From assembly GCA_947034885.2 (NCBI GenBank), contig OX344753.2:25870347-25934346 (forward strand): a stretch of 64,000 nt of DNA. Direction: 5' to 3'. The notes under the pieces were generated by a model. It worked only from the letters and a program-made list of their open reading frames with translations, did no database searches and was not told where the DNA came from. Source of the stretch: Thuidium tamariscinum (lineage: Eukaryota; Streptophyta; Bryopsida; Hypnales; Thuidiaceae). Made by a program: the position numbers and the translations under genes. The first letter of the stretch is position 1; every line of letters begins with the position of its first letter. Positions 11,551 through 30,805 of this stretch are shown one piece after another.

Positions 11551-12980
11551 GTAGGAAGTTTCTGGGTAGACTTAGGTCGATGGGCCAGAACCTAAGTTTT
11601 TGGTAGTTAGGAAGCTACTTGTTAGCTGCTTTTTGATTAGGATGCTCCTAGACTTTATTTTCCGGGTTTTTAGGATTTTAGATCCACATTTTGCGGATTG
11701 GATGGGGTAGTAGGAAGTCAACTTAGATGGATAGGGAATGACACTTGTCATTCTCTTGTCCTCTGACTTTGTTCCTAGGGGCTTTTAGGGTTCCCTTAGA
11801 TGTATATTTAGGAGGTTGATGTTAGCTTCAAGCCTTGGAGGGTTCTTACTTGTGTTTTCAACATTTTGCAAATTCAATTTCGGATTTCGACTTCCTAAGA
11901 GTTGGTCTGCATAAGTCTCAACTTTGGGTTGGTATACCATGTAATGCTAGAAACATTGTTTAGTGTGTGCTAGCCAATTTGTAGGTGTTGGAGTTGCGGA
12001 GGAGCTTCCCTGGATTCTATCTGGATCTGGTTCTTAGAGTATAAGGAATTGGTTGATGAAACTTTGTGTACTAGGAGGCAAATTTTAACTACTATTGTTT
12101 CTTAGGTGTCTTCTGAGCGAGATAGCCAACCCTAGATCAGGTGTGTTCTACAAAAGGGAGAAACATGCTAGTTGAAGGTTGAAGAGGTCCTATTTTATTC
12201 GAGAAAGAAGAATGGAAAGTTAGCTAGGATCTCTTAGTTATCGGATAGCCAGATCCGGTTCTTGGAACTAGAACCAAATAGGTCCGTCATTATAGAACCG
12301 TTAAGATTGTGGAGGTTTCCTAAGTGACCTGTGGGTTGAGGAGTGAGATTGTGAATCCATTGGAAGGAAAAATCCGCTTCCTATTTTTTTCGTCTTCCGA
12401 TTGTTTTCTATAGCGAATCTCTAGTCACTCTAATCTATAGGAGGGTAGGGTATATGTTCCCTTCCTTAAGCCCAAGAGCAGACCCCTCTAATGTAGAGGT
12501 TAAACTTTTAAGTTTTTGGTTGCTTTGGTTATTGGATCCGAATGCGGGAGAGGTATAGGCTTTGGACACTCCTTTCCGGTTCTGCATCCGCCCAGTGGAA
12601 GAAATTTTGATTAATCCGGATAGAGAAAGGTACAGGATAATGACACTCCTTTGTATCTGGTGATAAAAAGGAGTTGTATGAGTTGAAGAAGTGAATAGTT
12701 TGAGGATCTAGGTGCGGATAGATAGTCTCCGATTTTAGTTCCGGTTCTTGTTTATTTTGGGTTTGTTTTCTACACTATTGATTCGGTAATCTTGAGGAAA
12801 CTACAAATAAAATCCTTTGGAAAAGATACATAAGTCATTTAAGGTGTTTTACACCATTAAAATGCCTTCTGGGAGGATTTGTGCTTCTTTGTGCTACCAC
12901 AGTATTTGATACCAAAAATTGTCTAAGGCGATCAAAGATGGAGCTCCGACATTGTACCTAGCCTACAATCTTTTAGACAA
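11551..12980. other. 3' part of GC-richer island, unassigned
   Basis: The composition stays like that of the decayed gene, with many TAG-rich phrases, but no frame can be followed. Phrases such as GGTTCTTGGAACTAGAACC (near 12,257) recall the leader at 8,900 (CCAAGTGGAAACTGGAAC), but not well enough to call long terminal repeats. It is probably the untranslated or non-coding 3' portion of the same element. Confidence 0.35.
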
Positions 12981-13080
12981 TTTCTCATCAATTTTAGTAG
13001 CATGTCTATTTATGGCATGACAACAACTTTAATGTGTATAGTTGTTGCATAGGTATAACCAAATGTCATCTCTGTAAACA

Positions 13081-13286
13081 TGTATGTTTTTTCTTAGTCA
13101 ATGAAAGGGATTCTTTATTTGATAGGGGGCATTGGAGAATGTGTTTGTTATGCATTCATACTTGGTTTTGGTTGCATATTTGATGTATGCTTTTTCTTAG
13201 CTAATTGGAGGGATTCTTTATTTGTTAGGGGACATTAGCGGATGTGTTTGTTAAACATGCATGTGGTTTTCAATTGCATTTTTAAA
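13081..13286 (+). repeat. Tandem duplication, two units of about 103 bp
   Basis: Two adjacent units (13,081-13,183 and 13,184-13,286) share TGTATG.TTTTTCTTAG, GGGATTCTTTATTTG, ATGTGTTTGTTA and CATGCAT-like blocks in the same order. Divergence is moderate. No coding content. Confidence 0.8.
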
Positions 13287-14200
13287 GTTGGTTGTAGAAC
13301 TCAATTTGTTGTTTGTTACAATCTTTGTTTATACGAAAATATCAACCTTTTGCCCTACCTTTTGCATTGTGTCCAACTTCACATTGTTGTCTCCTTCTAA
13401 TTCTTAGCAATTAAATTTCAACATTCTGAGGTTTGCATTGAGGCTTCAACCCATGGATACCCACCCCTATTATAGGTTAAAGGCAACCTAAGAATAAAAG
13501 ATCAACTATTATCATTGCTACAAACTAAGTGCTTGTTCCTAGATTTGAGTAAATTTAGGAGGATCAATCAACTATACATACATAAGCATGTGATTTTTAC
13601 TATAATTAGTGTCTCCATCAAGGTATTAAACATTGGCAATTAATATAAGGCATGGAATGCCAAATGGAATGTAGGTTGGATTATAGGGCATTGGTTGCCA
13701 AATTGAATGGACTATGTTTACTAGTATAAATTTGAATCTAAAAATACTATATTAGCTCCTACAAGTCTATCCTATCCTTTTGATTGCTTCACTACTAGAT
13801 TGGGCTATACCAAACATTATCTTGAAAATAGTGGAAAGTGAGTCTAAAGAATAACAGCTCATATATGACAATCAACAAATTATTGCTAAATGTTATTGAA
13901 GAAAACTAACTTAGCGATTTTGCACATAATGACTACAAAAGTAAAAATAAATAAAGGTTTAGTCATAGTAGTAATATGGTATATTTTCTCTATCATTTTT
14001 ATAAACTTTAATAAACTTGAATGATTTCTTCTTAAATGTCATTATCTAACAATGTCTCAAAAAGTAGTTGCACACCTATGGTCAATTAATTCCCCCCCTC
14101 TTTCAAAAAATTTACAAGCGATTGATTGTTTTAAAAAATGCTTAACTTTGAAATTACTATTGATTTCTCAAAAGATCACAAGCTGTTGATCTTGTGGGAT
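13287..14200. other. AT-rich intergenic DNA, no gene seen
   Basis: No coding frame or terminal repeat was recognised between the tandem duplication and the TTAA-flanked element. Confidence 0.5.
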
Positions 14201-14204
14201 TTAA

Positions 14205-15149
14205 CCCCTAAACCCCTAACATCGTTTTCACCAAAAAAAAATGCTCCACAACTGCCATTTCTAATATAAGAGCAATTTTTTTTTAAAACACATTTTTGAC
14301 TCATGTAACCATAGGATCTTGTAGTAAGGTGGTTTGTAAACATGTGGAAAAAATTTCAGAAATTTCCACCATGTAGATTGCAAGATATAAGCATTTGAAT
14401 TGACAAGAATTGTTTTTTTATCCCTGCGAAAATCCGGGCAGCTGCACTTCACAAGGTCACATTTGTGTGAAAAAAAATTCAAAATGGTGGTTACTCTTTG
14501 AATTCATACTTCAATGCAAGTTGGCGACATTCTCAAAAAATTTCAAACCATTTGGAATTGTACAACATATAGGAAAAAGTAAGTAAGTAGAAAGAAGTAA
14601 AAAATGAGCCAAAATACTAAATTGTGAACATTTTATTCATGGAATTGAAATTTTCAATCCCAATGGTTAAAATGTTGAAATAAACAATCTACACCTTTTG
14701 CTTTTATTTTTTTCCAAAAATATGAAAAATTGAATTAAATGAAGAATTTCAAACTTTTTTTGTACTGTAGAGATTCTGTAACTGGCCGCAAACTACCCCA
14801 AACTCAAAATCTTCATAACTTTTGACTCATTGATCGGAATGGATTGATTCAAAGCTTCCCATGTCTGTATAAATCTAAAGAATAAATTCGAAATTTCACT
14901 TTTAAAAAAAAAAGTTTTTTTGAAAAGTTTTTTCAGCTGCCCGGGCTGCCCGCCGAGCAAACAAAGTGACATATAATGTCATAACTTTTTATCCACAAAG
15001 TCAAAAGTTATGAAAATTGTTGGGCCTTAAAGCTACTCCTCGGACACACATTGTATCAAAATTTCAAAGAAAAAAAATAAAAACTCCATCCGTAGTGAAC
15101 TGCCCAAAAAATCTATAATCTCAAAAAACGTTGTTTAGGGGTTTAGGGG
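14205..15149. mobile_element. TTAA-flanked non-autonomous element, long type
   Basis: The 945-bp element starts CCCCTAAACCCCTAA and ends TTTAGGGGTTTAGGGG, with TTAA on both sides (14,201-14,204 and 15,150-15,153). The interior has no coding frame. It is homologous, with heavy divergence, to repeats at 28,623-29,483, 41,148-42,824, about 42,925-44,054 and probably 47,824-48,386; shared blocks include GCCATTTCTAT, CCATAGGATCTT, ATTGCAAGATAT and, near the right end, CAAAGAAAAAAA...GTAGTGA. It is the most complete copy of this type here. The TTAA target and CCC-start termini match the piggyBac pattern, but no transposase is present to confirm the assignment. Confidence 0.75.
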
Positions 15150-15159
15150 TTAATCTGAC

Positions 15160-15365
15160 GGATACAATATTGTATATGTATACGGATATAGATTTGGGTA
15201 TTGGATACAAATTTGAGTGTTTGTATAAATATAGTATCGGGATATGAATATGAATACGGATTTGGATATGGATATAATACTGGGATATGAGTATGGATAT
15301 AATATTGGAATACAAATATGGATATGCATATAGATACAATACCATAATATGAGTACAAATACGGG
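15160..15365. repeat. Degenerate GGATAT-type hexamer array
   Basis: A run of variants of GGATAT/GAATAT/GGATTT with a period near six bases starts ten bases beyond the right TTAA of the preceding element. The complement is open in more than one minus-strand frame (Tyr/Pro/Ile/Ser-rich) purely because of the repeat. It is simple-sequence DNA, not a gene. Confidence 0.85.
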
Positions 15366-15388
15366 ACGAATTGTCCCGTATTGTTTGT
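15355..15388. repeat. Short hairpin AATACGGGAC/GTCCCGTATT
   Basis: A perfect 10-bp stem with a five-base loop, extended by imperfect pairing of ACAAAT-like flanks, closes the hexamer array. No T-run typical of a terminator follows, and the function is unknown. Confidence 0.7.
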
Positions 15389-15454
15389 CACTTAGAATTG
15401 TTTCTAAAAATTACAAGAAGGGGAGGGGGAGGGGGAATGAAAAATTAAAATTAT

Positions 15455-15523
15455 TTTGGCAATTTCTGCCACTTTTTAGGACATTGCCACACAATGTCCT
15501 AAAAAGTAGCAAAAATTGCCAAA
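15455..15523. repeat. 69-bp hairpin, 32-bp arms
   Basis: TTTGGCAATTTCTGCCAC...AGGACATTG pairs with CAATGTCCT...AAAATTGCCAAA across a five-base loop (CCACA), with very few mismatches. It may be a minimal foldback element or the tip of a larger decayed MITE; no target duplication was identified. Confidence 0.8.
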
Positions 15524-16330
15524 TCCATTTCGAAATCCACAATGGCTCAAGAATGTTACGGGCCTTTACACCAATACCAAATTTGTAGTGGTAATAATAT
15601 AATATATTTTCTTGATAATTTTTAAAACTTCAAACAAGATTATTCATTATTACTCAACAATCCAACATTAATTCTAGAATAGCCTTTTTTTTTATTTAAC
15701 TTTGTCTTCTATTTTATTGTAGATGGCCAATTTTTATGCAATAATATTAGAGTAATTGAATGATGAAAATTGGCAATGTTTAGTAAGTTGCATTGTAAAC
15801 CATGGAGGTGTAGATTGATTAGAGGTATTGGAAATGAAAGGGAGGGAGGTTTGACACATCTCTATGAATGATATATTATTTTCCAATAGTTAAGGTTCAA
15901 CAAGTGGTTATTATATAATTCTTTCAATATATGGTTTTTTTCAATACAAAACTTTTGTTTTTTGAAACATTACTTTTCCTAAAATTTTGGTCCCTACATT
16001 TTTTTAATTTTTTGGCCAAATGTACCTTAAGTACAACTATAGTAGACATCAGTTGGAAGAGGATTAAAATGGTTTGTAAGTACTTCAAAGCAAGTATATA
16101 ATTTCGAATTCTTTATTTGTCACCATTGGTGGTCATACAGTTCAGTCATAATACAATATACATATAATTTATGTCCAATAAAGAAAAACATGCATGAGTT
16201 ACAAAACTATACATGAGAGTAATAAAAAATTGGAATTATAAAAATCCCTATATATTCTTAGATAATTTATAAAGAATAGTCTTAATTCTATCTTGATTAG
16301 TAAATTATTGATAAATTTTGGGTCATTGTA
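15524..16330. other. AT-rich intergenic DNA, nothing recognised
   Basis: No coding frame. A CCAAATTTGTAGTGGTAA phrase near 15,578 resembles the complement of one near 28,475, which hints at a shared element end, but no partner terminus was found. Confidence 0.4.
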
Positions 16331-16777
16331 TAAAAGAGGCAACCCATTCCTGATCACCCACCATTTTGGCAAGGTAGGGTGGTCTATTTTTGTAGGGTGG
16401 TATTTCCATAGGGTGGTCTATTTCTAATTAGTTTTGATGCATCATAATTAGGAAGTGTACTCTAGCTTGGTAAGGTGGCACATAGCAATGAATTCTCTTG
16501 ATTGTTACTACAATTTTTCTTTCATAGTTTTGAAGCACTCTCAATTTTACAACTAGCCCTTAGTTGGAAATGGAATAATCTACATGACTAGTATAGGATG
16601 AATAGAATCTTCACCTAAAAAATTCATGATAATTTTGTTTTGAGAAATAAAATTCTAATGAAATAAAGAATCCTTTTTAAGATTATTTCCCTATGTGGGG
16701 AAATATTTGCCCTAGACATATGGGCATTCCAAGTATGGTCAATTGCTTATCTGATTAGAAATGGGTTGCCTCTCTTA
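16331..16777. repeat. Inverted-repeat (MITE-like) element
   Basis: The left terminus TAAAAGAGGCAACCCATT pairs with the right terminus, whose complement reads TAAGAGAGGCAACCCATT: one mismatch in 18. Three copies of a TAGGGTGGT(CTATTT) motif lie close behind the left end (16,374-16,425). The element is about 447 bp. No convincing target duplication was found, so the superfamily is open. Confidence 0.7.
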
Positions 16778-18222
16778 CATGTATTAGACAAGTCAATGGA
16801 TAAGTGGCTCACCTTTATAAATCAATGTTGCTATTATTACATCTCAATGATATAAGATATAAGAAATGTAATTTCATATCACTACAATTTCAATACAACA
16901 ATAGCCATCATATATTGCAATGTATTGATTTGATAAAGAACCATATTTTTTATGCTATAAATTTTTTTCAAATCCTATTTATACCAATTTCATACGCATT
17001 TTTATAATTATCATTATTTTGGGATTATAAAAAATCAATTCTTTGCAATAATAATGAAGATAGGTCTAGCATGGGATATTAGAATATGCAAATGTAAATA
17101 GCAAATGGCAATCAAACAAAATGAAAAAAAAAATTGAAGTTCTCTAAGAAAAAACATCCTAGTATAAAGAATTTTGAAAATGAACTTCAAATATTCTAAT
17201 ACCACCTTGTGACACCATGGTTTGGTTTGACTCATGGTTTGACTTATAGATGGAAGTTATAGATAAATCAAATGAAAAGAACTTCATATAAGACAACTAC
17301 ACCAAATTGATTAGTTTCTAAACTACCTTTGTAAAATGAAAGGAACTTCAAATAAGGTAGGCCACCGTGCCAATTTGTGGCTTTTGGATGACTAGAAGAT
17401 GATTTAGAGAGAGATTGAAAGAATTTTTTCATCCACTTTTTGCTTGTTGACCTTTCATAGAAGATTATAAAGAGTACCTATTTGTAGTCTTGCTAGTGTT
17501 TGTCCTCATGTGAATGAAAAGTTACTAAAAAAACGGATCACAAAATATGCTATTTTAGTGTATTTTGGAAAATTGATGCTCATTTTAAATCTAAAATTTC
17601 TTTACAAAAATGACATTTTTTGAATGTGAATCCAACTAACAAAATGAAGGTCCTCTATTCTAGTTTCCATTCCAATTTGAATTTTGAAAAAATTTGTAAT
17701 ATTGAATCTTATAGCATTTTGAACTTTGGATGTATTTTCAATGTCTACTATATTTTAGAAATTGTGTTTGCACCATAATGTTGTCAATGTAATATACACC
17801 TACGGTGAAATTTCCAGATTTTTTCAAATAATTTCCATTCGATGTAATTTTTCTTCACTTTTATCTTTATAAATTATCAAAAAAACTACTTCTCCAAAAA
17901 AAAATCTAATTCTTTTGTGGAATATAGAAGACATGTAATTTCATCTCTAAAAATAAATAAATAAATGAGGCTTGTAATCAGTGGTTATAGGTCCATCCTT
18001 TAAGAATTGAAGACAATTACCTTATCAAAAAGTTGAACACGGAGGTCCAATGGAGGTCCAATTTGTTTCTTGGGACACAACCTTGAGGAACAAGATCCTG
18101 GGGGTTTCATTGTAAAATCTCAATTTACAAAATTTGGCAAAATGTTTGAAATGACATATTTAAACCATAATTTGTTCTAAAACACACCCATGCACAAGTT
18201 AACCCTTTCACAAATTAACCCT
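16778..18222. other. AT-rich intergenic DNA, no gene seen
   Basis: No convincing coding frame. TTAACCC occurs three times just before the element at 18,227 (18,199, 18,215 and 18,223), which may mark repeated use of a preferred target or a degraded neighbour. Confidence 0.45.
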
Positions 18223-18226
18223 TTAA

Positions 18227-18407
18227 CCCTTGATTGGTGACCATGCATTTTGATATTGTGTGACATCATCTACTTTGAAAAAGCCAAAAATACACATTGG
18301 ACATCAAAATACTATAAAAGATCTTTCTTTTCCACCCCTACTACCGAGGATGAAAAGTTACAATTCTATGTCATTCAAAGGACGTCAAACACAGCGGCAT
18401 TCAAGGG
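18227..18407. mobile_element. TTAA-flanked MITE, short type
   Basis: The 181-bp element has CCCTTGATTG at the left and CATTCAAGGG at the right, flanked exactly by TTAA at 18,223-18,226 and 18,408-18,411. The terminal repeat is short (about 7-10 bp). Its interior is not clearly related to the long elements, though a GGACGTC motif near its right end also occurs in the element at 39,152. Confidence 0.65.
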
Positions 18408-18463
18408 TTAAGTGTAAACTGCAAAAGAAAGTGTACACAGAAATCTTTTAGTGCATGATAAGA

Positions 18464-18594
18464 TAAATCATCCCATTACGGACCAAATGGGAGGAGACCC
18501 ATTGCGGGTCAAATTGTACTGGAGGTGTACATTTAAGAACTTGAATGTGACCCGCAATGTGTGCTCCCATTTATTCTGTAATGGGGTAGTTCAC
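18464..18594. repeat. Foldback element with roughly 50-bp arms
   Basis: The left arm carries CCCATTACGGACCAAATGGG and ATTGCGGGTCA; the right arm carries TGACCCGCAATGTG and CCCATTTATTCTGTAATGGG. The arms pair with scattered mismatches around a loop of about 28 bases. It lies about 600 bp beyond the kinesin-13 stop codon, so it could fall in or just past the 3' untranslated region. Confidence 0.75.
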
Positions 18595-19207
18595 CCTACA
18601 TCGTAACACACTAAAGCATCTAGAACAGATTGCCCAAAAATTCAGCTTAAACACGGCATCATACGAAAAAAAGTGCAGAATAGTTAAACTTCAAGTAGCT
18701 TCAGTACACGACTCTCCAAATTAATGTAACCAACACAACGGGATCGTGGCAACCCTATAAGAAAATGAGAGATGTTTAAATGTATGATACAAAAGTGCAC
18801 ATAAGCTTTGGCTATTTTCAAGTACAAACTACATGGCTGGACGTAAGAATTTGTGTGCAGTCGGGAGCAGGTTCAACAAAGACATTTAGGAGAACTACTA
18901 GCTGCTTAAACCTTAGCAGCAGCTATATGCCCACTCTGGCCTGATTGTAAGCCTTCTATTAAGACTTTGTCCAGATCTATTACCTGGACTGAATCACATT
19001 ACTAATATACGCCAGAAGCATGCCTTTCTCCCAAAACCCCAACCAGATTAACGCCCTCCGCAGGGAGATCAACATGTGGAAAAGGCCAACAACAAGCAGG
19101 CACTAGCAGCCTGCACATGGAGCCACTTAAAGGGCTTGCATCGAATGAAAGGTATGCCAGATCATCAAGCGAAAGTAGCAGAGACTTCTACGATGGCACC
19201 TGAGGGA
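18595..19207 (-). other. Probable 3' untranslated region of kinesin-13
   Basis: This stretch follows the kinesin-13 TGA on the minus strand and is less AT-rich than intergenic DNA. No coding continuation exists past the stop. The poly(A) site cannot be placed with confidence. Confidence 0.5.
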
Positions 19208-26976
<7,769 letters not shown>

Positions 26977-28230
26977 GTAAGTAATTTAGTCTACATAAGC
27001 ATGTCTCGCCCACCACACCGATCCTTTTACTCCACTTACTCCACGACTATGCTGGTTTTTCTGTGAGGCAGGAAGACCTGCTCAATAATAATAATAAAAC
27101 AGCATTGAGATCGAAACCATGTTCTCTAAACCGGGTGAAATGACAAACTAGGGATGCCAAACCAGCAGTAGCACGGATAGCATTCAGCGATCCCCATGTT
27201 CCCCGAGAATACAACCCCTTCCGCTTCCCCTAGACCATGGAAGAAAGAGCCGATAGTCTCAGGATCTCGCCTAGCAGTCCACCTTCTCTCAACCCGCTGG
27301 GAAACGCGTCATGTACGCTACGTGTAGGTCACGCCGTGTCATCAGAAATTCTCGAAAACAAACAATGTCATAGTCCGATCGAAGCCCGAGATTGCAATGC
27401 TGAAGCGATCTCGAGGGCCCCAGGGCAGAAACTCCAAAGTTCAAATAACCTAGAAAAAATTCGATCAACACCAATGTCAACGACTAACGGGCGCACTGAC
27501 TCTCTCCAAGCCAGAAAATGCGAAGGCAGGGACGCACCAAATCGCACCAGACCCCGAGCGCACGAGATTCGCTCGCAGCACTTTCAAATTTTCAAAAATG
27601 CGGCGGAAACCAAAAAAGAAGTGGAGAATTATCCTTCTTAAATCATGAACAGGGGAATGCAATAACGACACTTGCACGCATTCATCGCGAAGCAAAAACC
27701 TCACGCGCAATGACGAGAAACGACACCTGAGAGCGACACCATGGAATAGAAGTACCAATCCCTCAAAACAGCGATCCAAACGGCTCGAAGAAAACTCTCC
27801 AGAGAGCGCTAAGAAAACGGAAGCACAACACGCCTACGCCATGACAAAGGAGGGAAAAGCAGGAGCACCTGCTTTAGATTCCCAGCATTATCATGCAGGG
27901 AAGGAACGGGAGGCTCCGGGAACGCAAGAGGGAAGACGCCGCAGCAGCAAGCAGCAGCACACACCCCATTGAAAAGAGAGAGACGGTGGGAGGCAGGCAC
28001 GGGTACCCGGCCCGCAACGGGTGCCTGAGCCCATCACCGTGCCCGGCCCGGGCGGACGGGGCGGATGGCACTGCGCTTACCGGGCGTGAAGGGCGCCGTT
28101 TGCAGCGCGGTTTGGTGCGGTTTTTGTTGGGGTTTTGAACTCCGTTGAATCCTTGGAGTCCGGAACCGGACAACGGGGGGGCGGTGGGTGGAGCGAAAGC
28201 AGAGTTAAAAGCACACTTTAACCCAAAGGA
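26977..28230 (-). promoter_or_regulatory. CpG-rich promoter and 5' UTR region of kinesin-13
   Basis: GC and CpG content rise strongly toward 27,880-28,200 (for example GGCCCGGGCGGACGGGGCGG) and fall abruptly beyond 28,230. On the minus strand a pyrimidine-rich leader near 27,960-27,990 is followed by a possible donor (AAAGCAG/GTGCTCC at 27,869), and a possible acceptor TATGTAG lies at 26,991, 14 bases before the ATG. A 5' untranslated intron of about 0.88 kb is therefore plausible but unproven. Plus-strand frames here (for example 27,237-27,641) have no recognisable protein and are treated as chance. Confidence 0.6.
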
Positions 28231-28622
28231 CAAAACTTGAGATTTGAAATGAAGTTTGATTTTGTGAAGGACAAATTTTGTATGTCATAAGAGTAAAAAG
28301 TATGGTTCCCTCAACTTTCTCTAAACCTGTATGGAAAAAGAAAATAAGTCAAGAGGTTATAGATTTTATAAACTTTTTAAGTGTCAAATGAATAAAGTTT
28401 GAAATTTAATGGAAATGCAAAGGTAAATTTGTGACATTTTTGTTGAAATTTACTTACTTATAATACGTTTTTTTACCACTACAAAATTTGGTTAAGTTTT
28501 TGCATATGGATAATGTAGGTAGTAGAATTGATCTTTGAAAGGAAGAATGTAGGTCATTCTATTCTTATCATTTAGCCCCTCGACTTCACATAGTTTCACT
28601 TTTCAAATGAACAAGATTTTAA
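28231..28622. other. AT-rich spacer upstream of kinesin-13
   Basis: Composition drops to intergenic AT-rich sequence. A TTAG/CCCCTCGAC phrase at 28,572 resembles a decayed element terminus. No gene. Confidence 0.45.
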
Positions 28623-29483
28623 CCCCTATGAGATCATGGCTTTTTTTTCCTTCAAAAAATACTTAAAATTGCCATTTCTATTGCAAAGATTCCATGACTT
28701 TTAAAAGTTTGTTTGTACATCTAAGCTTAGGATCTTAGACCTATGTAATATAAGAATGTATGAAATAAACTTCGAAAACTCTAATTACACAAATTGCAAG
28801 ACATTCACATTGAAAGTAAAGAAAGTGAGTTTTTTTGCACCTTGCATGACCAAATATTTGACTTTGAATCATTTTAACTTAAATATATTGAACTACAAAG
28901 TTGTGAGGCTTAAATCTTCGTATTGGAGAATTGAGTTGAGAGTCTAGAAAAAAAATTTACTGCCAAATACAAAATTTTTAAGAAAATTATTAAAAAGAAG
29001 TAGGTAGAAGATAGAAAGAAAATCTAAATTATCAATATCTCCAAGATGGAATTGAAACACACTAATCCCTATGATGAGATTGTTTTAAGAAACAAACTAA
29101 ACCATGTGAATTTATTTTTTTGAAAATTATAAAAATTGAAATGAATTCAACAAATTATTTTCTCAAGAAATTATTGTAAATGCTTGAAAAACAAGGTGCT
29201 CTATAACTTCAACATTGATTATCCAAATGAAATGAATTAAAGATTTTCATGTAGACAAAAGTATAATCTATGACAAAGTTTTTAAATTTGAGTTGTTGCC
29301 CAATCTCTCCTATTTTGAGCTTATTTGGCATAATCTTTCTTCCAAGCATTGATTGAAAAAAATTATATCTCCATGAAGCTAATTAGTTTTTCTATTTTTT
29401 TTTTAAATTATAAAATCATAAAAAAATTGAGACCATCAATACCTACCAAAAATCCAATTTGTGCCCCAAGGGACAATGGTCTT
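28623..29483. mobile_element. Decayed TTAA-family element, long type, without nested insert
   Basis: The left end reads CCCCTATGAGATCATGGC after TTAA at 28,619-28,622. The sequence then aligns block by block with 41,148-42,824, minus the 808-bp insert there: ATTGCCATTTCTATTGCA.AGA, TAGGATCTTA, AATTGCAAGA, GAGAGTCTA, TCCTATTTTGAGCTTATTT, AAATCCAAT, GGGACAATGGTC. The right end is eroded (about 29,483). At the point where the other copy is interrupted, this copy has a single TTAA near 28,877 (ATCATTTTAACTTAAAT), so it serves as an empty-site reference. Confidence 0.65.
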
Positions 29484-29791
29484 ATTGGAATTAATGCAAA
29501 GTAACCTCCATGAAGCTATGGTGAATTTTTTTCTAAACTCACGAATCAAACTGTTTCTTCTTAGTTTTCAACTAGATAAGGGCAACCAATCTTACTATAG
29601 AGACCTTAAAATTTTCCAACCTAATAAATCCTTCACTCTCAATGTCAATAAAACTAGGACTTCAATTTAACCTCTTAAATACCAAACATTCAAAATTTGA
29701 ACAATAGACAAATGCAAATACATTCCAAACATTGAAAAATACATTTTTTTCATTCATTGATTTTTTTTCAAGATTTTTGTACTAATTTTTT

Positions 29792-29845
29792 GATAGATAG
29801 AGAGATATAGAGACAGATATAGATATATAGATATTGAATGCATTT
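29792..29845. repeat. GATA/GATATA microsatellite
   Basis: Degenerate run of GATA, GAGATATA and ATATAGATA units. Simple-sequence DNA. Confidence 0.8.
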
Positions 29846-30629
29846 TGAAAACTTTGATTTGCAAATATTCTATAAATCAAATGATACTAATTGATTTAGC
29901 TTCAAAAAATAACTTTGCCAATTCAAAAAATGATCTTTTAAACAATGACTTGAATAAAATTAAAATTAAAATCTTTAGAAATGATTATATTTTGAATTTG
30001 ATATTTTGAGCTAAGAAAAAAAATTCTTAAGAAAATCACAAATATCCAATCTACAATCAATTTTTTCAATTTTTGGCTTCAAATTTTATTGGAAAATATT
30101 GGTTTGTATACTAGTTGATCTAACCATATGAAGTCAATTTATAAATCATATTTTGCAACTATTTTTTGAATGTCATTTTAAAATTATTATTTCAAATTGT
30201 ATTTTATGATACATCTTTACAATTTTCAAAATTTGGATTACCCCTAATCTTCAAGAGGCTAAAGTCTCAAAATTTAAGTAATAGTTGAAACCAATAGTTC
30301 TCCTTTCCTTATTCATCAATCATATAAGACAACATAAAAGGATTGGATTTACAAACCATCTATTTTCCGGGCTATTTTCAACTGATTTTCAATATTCAAT
30401 TGCCTAATAATTTTTTTCCATGCACACTCTATAAATAAAATCCCACTAGAGAAAACCATTCTAAGATGTAAATGACCCATAATTGCAATATATGTAAGGT
30501 GGTGTCCCCTAAAATGTCTTTTTTGGGCAATTGACTAGTTTGCAATGACAATGTGCTTGTGAAATTCATTTTGTATCTCACCTATTTATAGTTTTTGGAA
30601 GCTACTATCATTGCAATCAATATGGAATA

Positions 30630-30805
30630 TCAACATTGTATCCATTATCAATACCCTCATTTGTACATCCATACACCATATATTTATATGTATTCATATA
30701 TTATATATTATATATCCATATATTCCATATACTTGCATGTATATCATATATTATATACTATACATTGTATTCAATATGCATTACACATTATATATATAAT
30801 TGATA
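30630..30805. repeat. TATA/CATA-rich low-complexity tract
   Basis: Reiterated variants of CATATA, TATATATT and TCCATATA. Two overlapping plus-strand frames of Tyr/Ile/His composition arise only from this low complexity. Confidence 0.8.

Noticed and set aside
15121-15391. Two Tyr/Pro/Ile-rich minus-strand frames.
   Set aside because: They are translations of the GGATAT hexamer array.
27237-27641. A 134-aa plus-strand frame upstream of kinesin-13.
   Set aside because: It lies in the GC-rich leader of the opposite-strand gene, where chance frames are expected, and matches no family I recognise.
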